A stretch of DNA of 39,767 nt from contig CANHQR010000032.1 in the NCBI GenBank assembly GCA_947462815.1, forward strand, positions 1 to 39,767, given 5' to 3'. This DNA comes from Pseudobdellovibrionaceae bacterium. GTDB lineage: Bacteria > Bdellovibrionota > Bdellovibrionia > Bdellovibrionales > JAMPXM01. The notes under the pieces were generated by a model. The model searched no databases. It was not told where the DNA came from and saw only the letters and a program-made list of their open reading frames with translations. Made by a program: the position numbers and the translations under genes. Position 1 is the stretch's first letter. Each line of letters opens with the position of its first letter. This document shows positions 33,178 through 39,767 of the stretch, piece after piece.

Positions 33178-33867
33178 ATGCGTGCCGTTTCTCGTTTTTG
33201 CCTCAAAACACTTGCCGCAACTTTGATCTTGTCCACGTACGGAATGACGATGGGCCAGGCCCACGAAGGCGACCACGGTGATCACTCCCATGCCGAGCCA
33301 GCAGCCGACCTGAGCCAAAGTGGCGATCACGCCGGCCATGGTCATGCGAAAAAAGACAAGAAAGCACACGCCGAGCACGGCGGAAAAATTCACTTCAAAC
33401 CCAAAGCGCGCCCCGCCACAACTCACCCATCAGCTCATCATTCGGGGAATACTCCGATCGATTTGAGCCACGGCGTTTTATGGAACAACGGCACATACGG
33501 CCAACCCAATCCCGAAATCGCGATGAAGGGAACAAGCTCAACTTGGGCCGTGAGCCTCGCCGAAATTGACTATGGCTATGAGAGCAAAGCTCGCTTCATT
33601 GGCTCTCTCGGTGAGCGTCTGGATTTCTACGATGTGGCGATGAAAGAGTGGAACAAGACGTCCGAGATCACTAAGCCCGAGGTCGCTGAGTATTCAAAGA
33701 ATGCAGTCAGCGAACTGGGACCACGTCTTGAGAAGGCCCGCCAGGCTTGGAAGCAAGCAAAAGGCGCCAACGCTAAGTCTTGGGCGGAGGCCAGCAACAA
33801 CGCCAAGCGCGCCTTTGTCGAACTGCAAACAGCCTACTATCAGCTGCACAAAAACGTTCGCCGCTAA
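33178..33867 (+). CDS. Exported His-rich protein, probable metal binder
   Basis: The 229-residue product has a signal peptide (MRAVSRFCLKTLAATLILST, cleavage near GQA at about 27). A very His-rich stretch follows (HEGDHGDHSHAEP, then GDHAGHGHAKK, then AHAEHGG). The remainder, from about residue 85, is a mixed alpha/beta region ending in helices such as GPRLEKARQAWKQAKG and NNAKRAFVELQTAYYQL. Such His loops bind zinc, copper or nickel in other proteins, so a periplasmic metal-sequestering role is likely, though no metal transporter gene is adjacent. The ATG at 33178 is supported by GGAGG seven bases upstream; an open frame from 33118 is discarded. It stands alone. Confidence 0.8.
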   Translation: MRAVSRFCLKTLAATLILSTYGMTMGQAHEGDHGDHSHAEPAADLSQSGDHAGHGHAKKDKKAHAEHGGKIHFKPKARPATTHPSAHHSGNTPIDLSHGVLWNNGTYGQPNPEIAMKGTSSTWAVSLAEIDYGYESKARFIGSLGERLDFYDVAMKEWNKTSEITKPEVAEYSKNAVSELGPRLEKARQAWKQAKGANAKSWAEASNNAKRAFVELQTAYYQLHKNVRR

Positions 33868-34053
33868 GAGGGTGAGCCTCGAGCTATGGGGCTCGACATG
33901 AGATGGAGTTCTCAAGGTCGACCCTGAGGTTTCGCCTTAAACTGCGCACCAGAAGCACGCCCACCATTCTACGCAAGCCGTCTACCCAATCAGCCTACGC
34001 CCTCCGTGCACGGCCTCAGTGCTCCAGTCGATGGCTTTCAAAGCTGCCGAGGT

Positions 34054-34734
34054 TTAGTACTGAGCCACGAACCTCAGACCCAAGGTCCGGCTGCGCACGC
34101 CTCGAAGTGAGTCCACCAATCCTGCTGACTCTTTCGACCAAACGACGCGGGCCTCGAGCACTTGCCGACGGCCCGAGTCGCCCTGCGTGCTCGGATAATC
34201 CACTTTGAGGGCCTCGCGATGATCGAAACTCCGGAGAGAATCGACCAGCACGCGCGCACCCATTTGTGCAAAATCAAGAAAGCGGGCTCGGTAGGGCTGA
34301 CCCAAACGATCCGTGAGAATGACCTCTCCCTCTCGCTTAATTCGAGCGTGTTGGCGCAAACCTACGGGCTGCCCTTTCTGCCACCGCTCGATCATGGCCG
34401 AAAGATCTCGTCGCTCTTCGGGCTCCGCCAAAAAACTCATGCGCTCCATCCCCGTCAGCATCGCTCGCGCTCGCGGCTCGGCATCAGCGGCCATCACAAT
34501 AACGGAGACCTTTTGAAACTTCCCTCGCAAACGATGCAACATTGGGAGATGCGCCTCGCGAAACTGCGGCAATCGCAGCAGCATAAGATCCATCGGAAAA
34601 TCGATGAGACCATGCAGGACCTCCTGCATCGATAAAAACTCGCGATAGGTGAAGCGAACAGGATTGCGGAACTCCGAGCGAATCCACTCGAGATCCCGAT
34701 CTGGTCGCGACACCAAGGCGATGCGCGTGAGCAT
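34054..34734 (-). CDS. Receiver-like / PilZ domain protein
   Basis: This 226-residue cytoplasmic protein joins a receiver-like N-terminal half to a PilZ-type C-terminal half. The N-terminus, MLTRIALVSRPDRDLEWIRS, then LMLLRLPQFREAHLPMLHR and KVSVIVMAADAEPRARAML, has the alternating strand/helix pattern of a response regulator, but no normal acidic phosphorylation site is evident. The C-terminal half has RQHARIKR (127-134) and LDFAQMGARV with D154 and G159, matching RxxxR and DxSxxG except that Ala replaces Ser. It may bind c-di-GMP weakly or be a pseudo-receptor. AGGGA lies upstream of the ATG. Confidence 0.72.
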   Translation of the reverse strand: MLTRIALVSRPDRDLEWIRSEFRNPVRFTYREFLSMQEVLHGLIDFPMDLMLLRLPQFREAHLPMLHRLRGKFQKVSVIVMAADAEPRARAMLTGMERMSFLAEPEERRDLSAMIERWQKGQPVGLRQHARIKREGEVILTDRLGQPYRARFLDFAQMGARVLVDSLRSFDHREALKVDYPSTQGDSGRRQVLEARVVWSKESAGLVDSLRGVRSRTLGLRFVAQY

Positions 34735-35099
34735 ATTGTGTTTCCCTCAATCCCCGGATTCCTTCCGGCCACTTCGACGCCCAAGCGAACTTCGAACGTC
34801 CTCAGACAAAGGGAGCAAATCTCATCCCACCTCAAACGGAATTGGCTCAAAGCGGGACGAAATCGCTGTCTAGAAAAACGACAGAGCCTGTCGATCCTGA
34901 ACAGGAATTTCATCGCTGAAGATCGAGTCCTCATTTCCTCGGCCTCACTTGACCCAGTTCGTCGGCCCAACAAAAAAGCCCAGCCTTATTCGGGCTGGGC
35001 CTGGGGACATGAAACCGATTTCAAACAAGCGCCCTCTTTCCTTTTGAAGGCGCGCTCTCCACCGATCCCAATTCAAAACAAAATCTGAGTTGCGCCGTC
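34735..35099. other. Gap between the PilZ protein gene and the lipoprotein gene
   Basis: These 365 bases contain no gene that I can support. The only clear element is the minus-strand terminator at 34972-35000 that ends the lipoprotein transcript. The part nearest 34735 must hold the promoter of the receiver/PilZ gene, but I see no good -10/-35 pair. Confidence 0.5.
34972..35000 (-). terminator. Rho-independent terminator of the lipoprotein gene
   Basis: Read on the minus strand, GCCCAGCC (35000-34993) pairs with GGCTGGGC (34985-34978) around a 7-base loop, followed by six T residues. This is a textbook intrinsic terminator 100 bases after the stop of the 35100-35867 gene. Confidence 0.9.
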
Positions 35100-35867
35100 T
35101 CACTTTCCAACGATACAGAGGCTTGCACCCGTTTCGGGGCTGCATCCCGGCCAGAATGTCTCTTTGCAAGTGCCGCCGTTTTCAGGAGTGCGCCACTGAC
35201 CTGCCGAAGTGCAGGCCTTCCAAGCCGGTGACTGTACATTCGCAAACTGCGTACGCGCGTCGTTCATCAACTCCTGAATCAAGCCCTGGGTCGCCGATCG
35301 CGAAAGCGCCAACGACTTCGCCATTTTCTCGATGCCATCCGACGAAGGCATCTGAAACTTTGCCATCGACGTCAGGTCATCTTGGGACAGTCCTAAGGAG
35401 GTCAATGCATCGGCCTGACCCGCATGCGCAGACTGCAGAGCCTTCGTGAGCCTCTCCGCCGACTCAAGCGGCAGATTGTATCGACCCGACACCGTCGAGA
35501 CCGATCTATCAGCCCTCAAGAGAGAGGAAGCGGCGGAGGCGGCGTAGCGAGTCGCACATGAGTCCCACTCGCGCGTGCAGCTGGTGTGGCGACGACCCCA
35601 GCGATCATGCGTACTGCGGCAACGTTCCACATAGCCGCCACGGCATCGGGGCCGATGTGAATGATCATCATCATCGCCCAAGGCGGCGCCAATGGCGACG
35701 GCGCCCGCCACGATGGCAATGGCTCCACCGACCGCGGCGACATCTTCGTTTTTACAAGCTGTCGTGCCCATGGCGATCGACAAGGCCACGGTGGGCAAAA
35801 CGGCCAACTTCATCCATAGGGACATTCTGTTGGCATTCACTTCTGACTTCGATGTTGTATTTTCCAT
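35100..35867 (-). CDS. Lipoprotein with Cys-rich mature domain, unknown
   Basis: The 255-residue product has a 14-residue hydrophilic lead, then a signal (MSLWMKLAVLPTVALSIAMG) ending in the lipobox GTTAC, so C38 is probably lipidated. Next is a Gly/Ala-rich hydrophobic segment (VAAVGGAIAIVAGAVAIGAA), then an Asp/His-rich DDDDHSH and a region with six cysteines. The C-terminal region includes CKETFWPGCSPETGASLCIV. Several helices (about 130-210) lie between. The Cys-rich parts probably form disulfides. A GGGAG ribosome site precedes the ATG. It is probably anchored in the outer or inner membrane. The family is not recognised. The transcript ends at the strong terminator downstream. Confidence 0.8.
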   Translation of the reverse strand: MENTTSKSEVNANRMSLWMKLAVLPTVALSIAMGTTACKNEDVAAVGGAIAIVAGAVAIGAALGDDDDHSHRPRCRGGYVERCRSTHDRWGRRHTSCTREWDSCATRYAASAASSLLRADRSVSTVSGRYNLPLESAERLTKALQSAHAGQADALTSLGLSQDDLTSMAKFQMPSSDGIEKMAKSLALSRSATQGLIQELMNDARTQFANVQSPAWKACTSAGQWRTPENGGTCKETFWPGCSPETGASLCIVGK

Positions 35868-35885
35868 TTCGGAAATCTCCCTCGT

Positions 35886-35923
35886 TCAAAATTCTTTCGA
35901 GCGCGCTTCGGCGCTCAAAATTC
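35886..35923. promoter_or_regulatory. Hairpin flanked by direct repeats upstream of the lipoprotein gene
   Basis: TCAAAATTC occurs at 35886-35894 and again at 35915-35923. Between them GAGCGC (35899-35904) pairs with GCGCTC (35911-35916) around a 6-base loop. The block sits 19 bases before the lipoprotein start. It could be an operator with two sites, or an RNA hairpin in the leader. Confidence 0.35.
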
Positions 35924-36127
35924 AATGGTGATGGCAGGTTCAACGACGCAAAGTGCGACTGTCGGACTGGTGCCAAGCTTGCCCTCTTGCGAAAATGAGC
36001 TCGCGTTTTCTGAGAGCAAGGCAATTACGAGACCAAGTCCCTTGGCCCACCGCCGATCACGGAAATCTAGACACTTAACGCCTCGCAAGGTGCACCGTGG
36101 CTCTCGAATTCGGTAAAACTCCAAGGT

Positions 36128-36553
36128 ATGGACGCACGCCTTGAACGCTTTCTGGAAAACTTCAATCAACTCGAAGCCGGAAAAATGAAGCTGCTCACGC
36201 TCATGTATTCCGAAGACATCAGCTTCCAAGATCCGCTGCATGAGATTCACGGATTGAGCGAGCTCACGCGGTACTTTGATCGCCTCTATAAAAACACATT
36301 GTCTTGTCGATTCGAGTGGGAGTCGCGACTCATGCTCGGCAACGAAGCCATGCTCACCTGGCGCATGGGGCTGACGCACAAGCATCTCAATCGAGGCCGC
36401 GAGTTTTGGCTTCCCGGCGCCTCGCATCTGCGATTTCGGCAGGGCACTGACCTCGTCTGTATGCATCGAGACTACTTTGACGTGAGCGATCTCATTTACG
36501 AACGCATTCCCGCCGTCGGCCCCGCCGTACGTTGGATCAAGTCCCAACTCTGA
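36128..36553 (+). CDS. NTF2/SnoaL-like small protein
   Basis: This 141-residue cytoplasmic protein has the NTF2-like fold pattern: a starting helix (MDARLERFLENFNQLEAGK), the MYSEDISFQDPLHEIHG segment of SnoaL-like proteins, a helix ELTRYFDRLYKN, and then curved strands (RFEWESRLMLGNEAMLTW). Members bind small hydrophobic ligands or act as isomerases; the ligand is unknown. Its stop and the HrpB start overlap as TGATG (36551-36555), so the two are co-translated. The ribosome site is poor, with AAGG immediately before the ATG. Confidence 0.82.
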   Translation: MDARLERFLENFNQLEAGKMKLLTLMYSEDISFQDPLHEIHGLSELTRYFDRLYKNTLSCRFEWESRLMLGNEAMLTWRMGLTHKHLNRGREFWLPGASHLRFRQGTDLVCMHRDYFDVSDLIYERIPAVGPAVRWIKSQL

Positions 36554-39072
36554 TGAAACTTTCGCCGCTCCCTTTTGACGAGGCCTCGGGCCTCGTGCTC
36601 CGCGCGCTCAAAGATCACTCTTCCCTGGTCGTCGTCGCGGAGCCTGGTGCGGGAAAAACCACACGCTTGCCACCCTTGCTGGCGGAGAACTTTTCCGACC
36701 GTATCGTGGTTTTGGAGCCTCGGCGGATCGCGGCGCGCGCGGCGGCCACCCGGATCGCGGAGGAGCGAGCTTGGCAACTTGGACGCGAAGTCGGCTATGC
36801 CGTTCGCTTTGAAAACAAAATTTCTCCGCAAACACGTGTGGCATTTTACACCGAGGGCTTGTTTCTTCAGAAACTCAAGCATGATCCCGAACTCAACGGC
36901 GTGAGCGCGGTGGTTTTGGACGAGTTCCATGAGCGGAGTCGACACACCGATGTGGCCCTCGGAATCATTAAAGAACTGCAAGAGCTTGCAAGGCCCGACC
37001 TCAAACTTGTCGTGATGAGCGCCACTCTCAATGCGGAGGCTCTGTCCCGGCATCTGGGTGAAGCACCGATTGTGAAGGTCCCCGGCCGAACCTTTCCAAT
37101 CGAAGTCCGACATGGTCTTGAGCCGCTCAGCCTCAACGTCGGTCCTCATTTCGTCGACCGTGTCGCCGATAAAATTTTGAGTCTCTTCACAGGTCGAGAA
37201 CCGCGCATCGAAGATGTCCTCGTCTTCTTACCGGGAACGAGTGAAATTCGCCGTGTTCGCGAAGCCGTGCAAACTCGCCTCGCCGGCTTGGCCGACATTC
37301 ATGAACTTCATGGGCGACTCGCGCTCAAGGACCAGCAAGCTGCACTCAGCAAGGGACCTCGTCCCCGTGTCGTGCTATCGACCAATGTGGCTGAGACCTC
37401 CCTCACTCTCGATGGCATCGGCACGGTGATCGACACAGGTTTGCAGCGCATCGATCGACGCGATCGCGCCGGATTTCCTCGCCTTGAACTGGAGCGCATT
37501 TCACTCTCCTCCGTCACGCAACGAGGAGGACGCGCGGGCCGACAATTTCCGGGACTCAATTATCGGCTCTGGAGTCGCATTGACGAAAACGCCTTTCCCA
37601 CCTTCGACGAACCCGAAATTGAACGCATCGATCTTGCGGCCACACTTTTGGATTTGAAATCGCTCGGTGTCACCGACGCGCGCAGCTTTTCATGGTTCAC
37701 TCCGCCACCGACGCCGAGTCTGGCTGAAGCCGAAGCTCGGCTCTTTGATTTGAAGGCGACCGATGCCTCGGGGAGGTTGACGGAATTGGGCAAAGCCATG
37801 GCACGTTCCCCTCTCGATCCGCGACTGGCCGCACTTTGGGTTGAAGCCCAGCGACGTGATCTGGCATCCCTCGGCGCTCGACTGGCCGCGATTCTTCAAG
37901 AGCGAGACTTTCTCATCGATCCGCCACCGGCACGCGGCGAAGACAGCGATCTCATGCCACGACTTGATGCGCTGACAGATACGTCCTCGCGCTTCCGAAT
38001 CGACTTCAACGCCCGTGATCTCGCGATGCGAGTGGCTGAGCAAATCTACGGCGGGCCCCTGCCGCGCGACTCGTTCAAACGCGAAAACGTGACGGAACTT
38101 CTCGTACACGCCTTCGCTGATCGCCTCGCCAAACGCCGTGGGCCGCGCTCAGATCGCGCGCGCCTCGCGGGTGGCAAAGGTTTAGCTTTGAGCTCCAGGA
38201 GTTTAGTGCAAGACGCGACCTTCTATTTTGCGCTGGCCACAGGTGGCCCTGCTCACCGCGAGACGGGCGATGCCGTGTGTGTCTTAGCGCACGGTCTCAC
38301 GCCAAGCGAAGAGGTTTCGCTCTTCCATGGACCTTGGCGGTCTCAAGTGCGAAGTGATCGTGAAGTCCAAATCGACGAGGCCACAGAAAACCTCACCGTC
38401 ATGGAAGTCTTCTATGACGCCTTTCGAGGCCTTCCGCTCACCGAGCCAAAGCGACGCCGAGCAGGAAGTGAAGAAGCCTTCCCGCTGCTTTTGTCCGAGG
38501 CCCAGCGTCGGGAAATTCTCGAGCGCGAAGCGAGTGACCTCTACGCGCGCTTCCTGTTTGTCAGCGATCCACCGCCAGGTCTCTGTGTCGCTGGCCAGCC
38601 GGAGCTCGAGGCATGGGACGAAATTCGCGGTCGAGCTCTCGAAGAAATTTACTTCGGCGAAACACGACTTGAAGTGTTCAAACAAAAATCCGCCAGCGAA
38701 GCACTCTGGCGCGCTATGGCCCCATCCACGCGCGAGGCTCTCGAGGCTTACGCGCCCCGCGATTTTCTCGCGCCTAGCGGCAAACGTGTCGTCATTCATT
38801 ATCTTCGCGACCGGGCCCCCTACTTGGAAATCCGCCTGCAAGAGCTCTTTGGCCTTTCTCGAGGTCCTCGTGTTTGGCGAGACCAACTTCCGGTCACGTT
38901 ACATCTTCTGGGTCCGAACTTTCGACCGGTGCAAGTGACTCAAGATCTCGCCGGGTTTTGGCGCGGAAGCTATGCTGATGTTCGCAAGGAACTCCGCGCG
39001 CGCTACCCCAAGCACTCTTGGCCGGATGACCCCGCCCATGCCGAGCCCCCGCGACCCCGCCCTCGAAAATGA
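36553..39072 (+). CDS. hrpB: ATP-dependent helicase HrpB
   Basis: HrpB is a DExH-box helicase of the DEAH/RHA family; its cellular role is poorly defined. The 839-residue product has all core motifs: Walker A AEPGAGKTTRLPP (29-41), the Walker B variant DEFHERS (DEFH at 123-126, as is usual for HrpB), SAT in VVMSATLNAEA (156-158), and QRGGRAGR near residue 323. A helicase C-terminal block and the HrpB-specific C-terminal region follow. The ATG at 36553 is preferred over a TTG at 36532 because it overlaps the NTF2-like stop. A short inverted repeat follows the stop. It is cytoplasmic. Confidence 0.95.
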   Translation: MKLSPLPFDEASGLVLRALKDHSSLVVVAEPGAGKTTRLPPLLAENFSDRIVVLEPRRIAARAAATRIAEERAWQLGREVGYAVRFENKISPQTRVAFYTEGLFLQKLKHDPELNGVSAVVLDEFHERSRHTDVALGIIKELQELARPDLKLVVMSATLNAEALSRHLGEAPIVKVPGRTFPIEVRHGLEPLSLNVGPHFVDRVADKILSLFTGREPRIEDVLVFLPGTSEIRRVREAVQTRLAGLADIHELHGRLALKDQQAALSKGPRPRVVLSTNVAETSLTLDGIGTVIDTGLQRIDRRDRAGFPRLELERISLSSVTQRGGRAGRQFPGLNYRLWSRIDENAFPTFDEPEIERIDLAATLLDLKSLGVTDARSFSWFTPPPTPSLAEAEARLFDLKATDASGRLTELGKAMARSPLDPRLAALWVEAQRRDLASLGARLAAILQERDFLIDPPPARGEDSDLMPRLDALTDTSSRFRIDFNARDLAMRVAEQIYGGPLPRDSFKRENVTELLVHAFADRLAKRRGPRSDRARLAGGKGLALSSRSLVQDATFYFALATGGPAHRETGDAVCVLAHGLTPSEEVSLFHGPWRSQVRSDREVQIDEATENLTVMEVFYDAFRGLPLTEPKRRRAGSEEAFPLLLSEAQRREILEREASDLYARFLFVSDPPPGLCVAGQPELEAWDEIRGRALEEIYFGETRLEVFKQKSASEALWRAMAPSTREALEAYAPRDFLAPSGKRVVIHYLRDRAPYLEIRLQELFGLSRGPRVWRDQLPVTLHLLGPNFRPVQVTQDLAGFWRGSYADVRKELRARYPKHSWPDDPAHAEPPRPRPRK

Positions 39073-39090
39073 GCGCACTGTTCAGTGCGC
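39073..39090. terminator. Inverted repeat between hrpB and the HNH gene
   Basis: GCGCACTG (39073-39080) and CAGTGCGC (39083-39090) form a perfect inverted repeat directly after the hrpB stop and before the convergent HNH stop. Without a T-run it is at best a weak terminator for either strand. Confidence 0.4.
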
Positions 39091-39098
39091 GTCGAGAG

Positions 39099-39767
39099 TC
39101 ATTCGCGGCTCAGTGCGCGGCGTTGATGGCCCGTCGCTGATTTTTTGGGCTGAGTATCCGTCGCTGATGAGTGCGCGCCGGTCAGCACGCGTCGCTGATT
39201 GCAGACGCGACAAAGCACGCGCAAGTTGCGAGGGGTGCTTGGGCCCCCACGCGCGAAAGGCCGGATGTGGTCGATCTCGAGCGCGTAGCGGGAACCGCAG
39301 TTTTCGCAGGCGTGTTCAGCTCTCTGTTTCAATTCACGGCGGAGTTGTTGCGGGATGTAGCGCTGATGCGGGTTGGGTGGCGCCGTGGCTTTTCGCGCTG
39401 GCGCGGGTCGCAGCGCAGCGAGCTTTTCTCGTGCGAGCAGCGTGATCAGCTCAGCCGTCGTGAGTTGGGGATGCTTATGCGCGAGCGCCCCTTTAAGTTG
39501 CTGGAGAATGTCCAGAGTTTCATTCGGGAGCTCAAGACTCAGCTGCGAAGTCGTGGCGGTGGTCGCGCGTGTGCGCTCAAGTCGTGGAAGCTCAGGCGCT
39601 TGAGTAGCGATGAGCCGCTCGGCTTTGCGTTTGGTTTTGTGTTCGATCTTGGTGATGAAGGCTAGTTTTTCTTCCCGTGTGTGGGGCTTGTGACGAAAGA
39701 GTCGCTTCGCCTGGCCAAGGTTGGTGAGTGTCAGTCGCCCCTCTTCGATGGCGGGTTGGATCTCGGG
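39099..39767 (-). CDS. HNH endonuclease-like protein (5' end outside window)
   Basis: The minus strand is open from the window edge to a TGA at 39099, giving at least 222 residues. The N-terminal part is helical (AIEEGRLTLTNLGQAKRLF, later KRKAERLIATQAPELPRLER). It is followed by a basic linker and an HNH finger: HACENCGSRYALEIDHIRPF and NLRVLCRVCNQRR, with the two CxxC pairs and the catalytic DHI. I recall very similar multi-copy HNH proteins from Bdellovibrio genomes. The tail after CNQRR differs from the usual form and is built on repeated CGTCGCTGAT blocks, so the end may be rearranged. The true start is outside the window. Confidence 0.85.
   Translation of the reverse strand, partial: PEIQPAIEEGRLTLTNLGQAKRLFRHKPHTREEKLAFITKIEHKTKRKAERLIATQAPELPRLERTRATTATTSQLSLELPNETLDILQQLKGALAHKHPQLTTAELITLLAREKLAALRPAPARKATAPPNPHQRYIPQQLRRELKQRAEHACENCGSRYALEIDHIRPFARGGPSTPRNLRVLCRVCNQRRVLTGAHSSATDTQPKKSATGHQRRALSRE
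39132..39199. repeat. Three copies of CGTCGCTGAT
   Basis: The decamer CGTCGCTGAT occurs at 39132-39141, 39159-39168 and 39190-39199. The copy at 39190 overlaps the conserved Asn-Gln-Arg-Arg codons of the HNH finger; the others lie in the tail in a different frame. GTGCGCG motifs recur in between. This looks like a short duplication that altered the end of the HNH gene. Confidence 0.7.

Noticed and set aside
33903-34208. Plus-strand 101-codon frame
   Set aside because: It overlaps the end of the PilZ gene, is Arg/Ser-rich without structure and has no ribosome site.
36496-37149. Minus-strand 217-codon frame
   Set aside because: It is antisense to hrpB motif regions and unlike any protein pattern.
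1-39767. CRISPR array, prophage or insertion sequence
   Set aside because: No regularly spaced long repeats, integrase, transposase or terminal inverted repeats were seen.

Overview
The window looks like chromosomal DNA from a GC-rich, free-living Gram-negative bacterium. The best guess is the Bdellovibrionota or a relative. The grounds are a Gram-negative envelope gene set (DsbD, exported proteins, a lipoprotein), two PilZ proteins, a complete c-di-AMP triad, an HNH endonuclease of a type I remember from Bdellovibrio genomes, and many small exported proteins that I cannot assign to a family. The lineage is inferred from gene content; no marker gene proves it. I see no prophage, insertion sequence or CRISPR array. 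Forty-one genes or gene remnants are listed, one of them a tRNA gene.

Layout. 1-1638 (minus): cysteine desulfurase overlapping mnmA, the sulfur relay for tRNA wobble-uridine thiolation. 1771-3864 (plus): a large protein with a disordered middle and a GAF-like end. 3861-10986 (minus): tilS, ftsH, cdaA, cdaR-like, glmM, tsaE, which combines tRNA modification, membrane proteolysis, c-di-AMP synthesis and cell-wall precursor synthesis. 11234-12367: an exported protein and a membrane protein whose 3' ends overlap. 12470-16108 (minus): a PilZ protein, a thioesterase, glpX, a zinc-ribbon protein, a START-like protein and an unknown protein. 16297-18921 (plus): a protein joining a PqqD-like domain, a site-2-protease-like membrane domain without its catalytic motif and two cyclic-nucleotide-binding domains, followed by a small pseudopilin-like protein. 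18972-23337: dienelactone hydrolase, yceD, a broken small gene, a helical-repeat protein, an exported START-like protein, pgsA and tRNA-Gly(GCC).

23643-24801 (plus): arsC overlapping an aquaporin-family channel, which looks like a minimal arsenic detoxification pair. 24872-29472 (plus): GNAT-like acetyltransferase, FAD amine oxidase and a P-type cation ATPase. 29486-32948 (minus): a small exported protein, DsbD and an exported redoxin, forming a periplasmic thiol-redox group. 33178-35867: a His-rich exported protein, a receiver-like/PilZ protein and a lipoprotein. 36128-39767: an NTF2-fold protein coupled to HrpB helicase, then a partial HNH endonuclease gene running off the window.

The most unusual locus is 16297-18921. 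Its architecture suggests a RiPP-type membrane protein that has lost protease activity and gained cyclic-nucleotide sensing, next to a possible exported client. Three nucleotide second-messenger systems (c-di-AMP, c-di-GMP/PilZ, cNMP) occur within about 30 kb. All domain calls come from reading motifs by eye; no database search was run.
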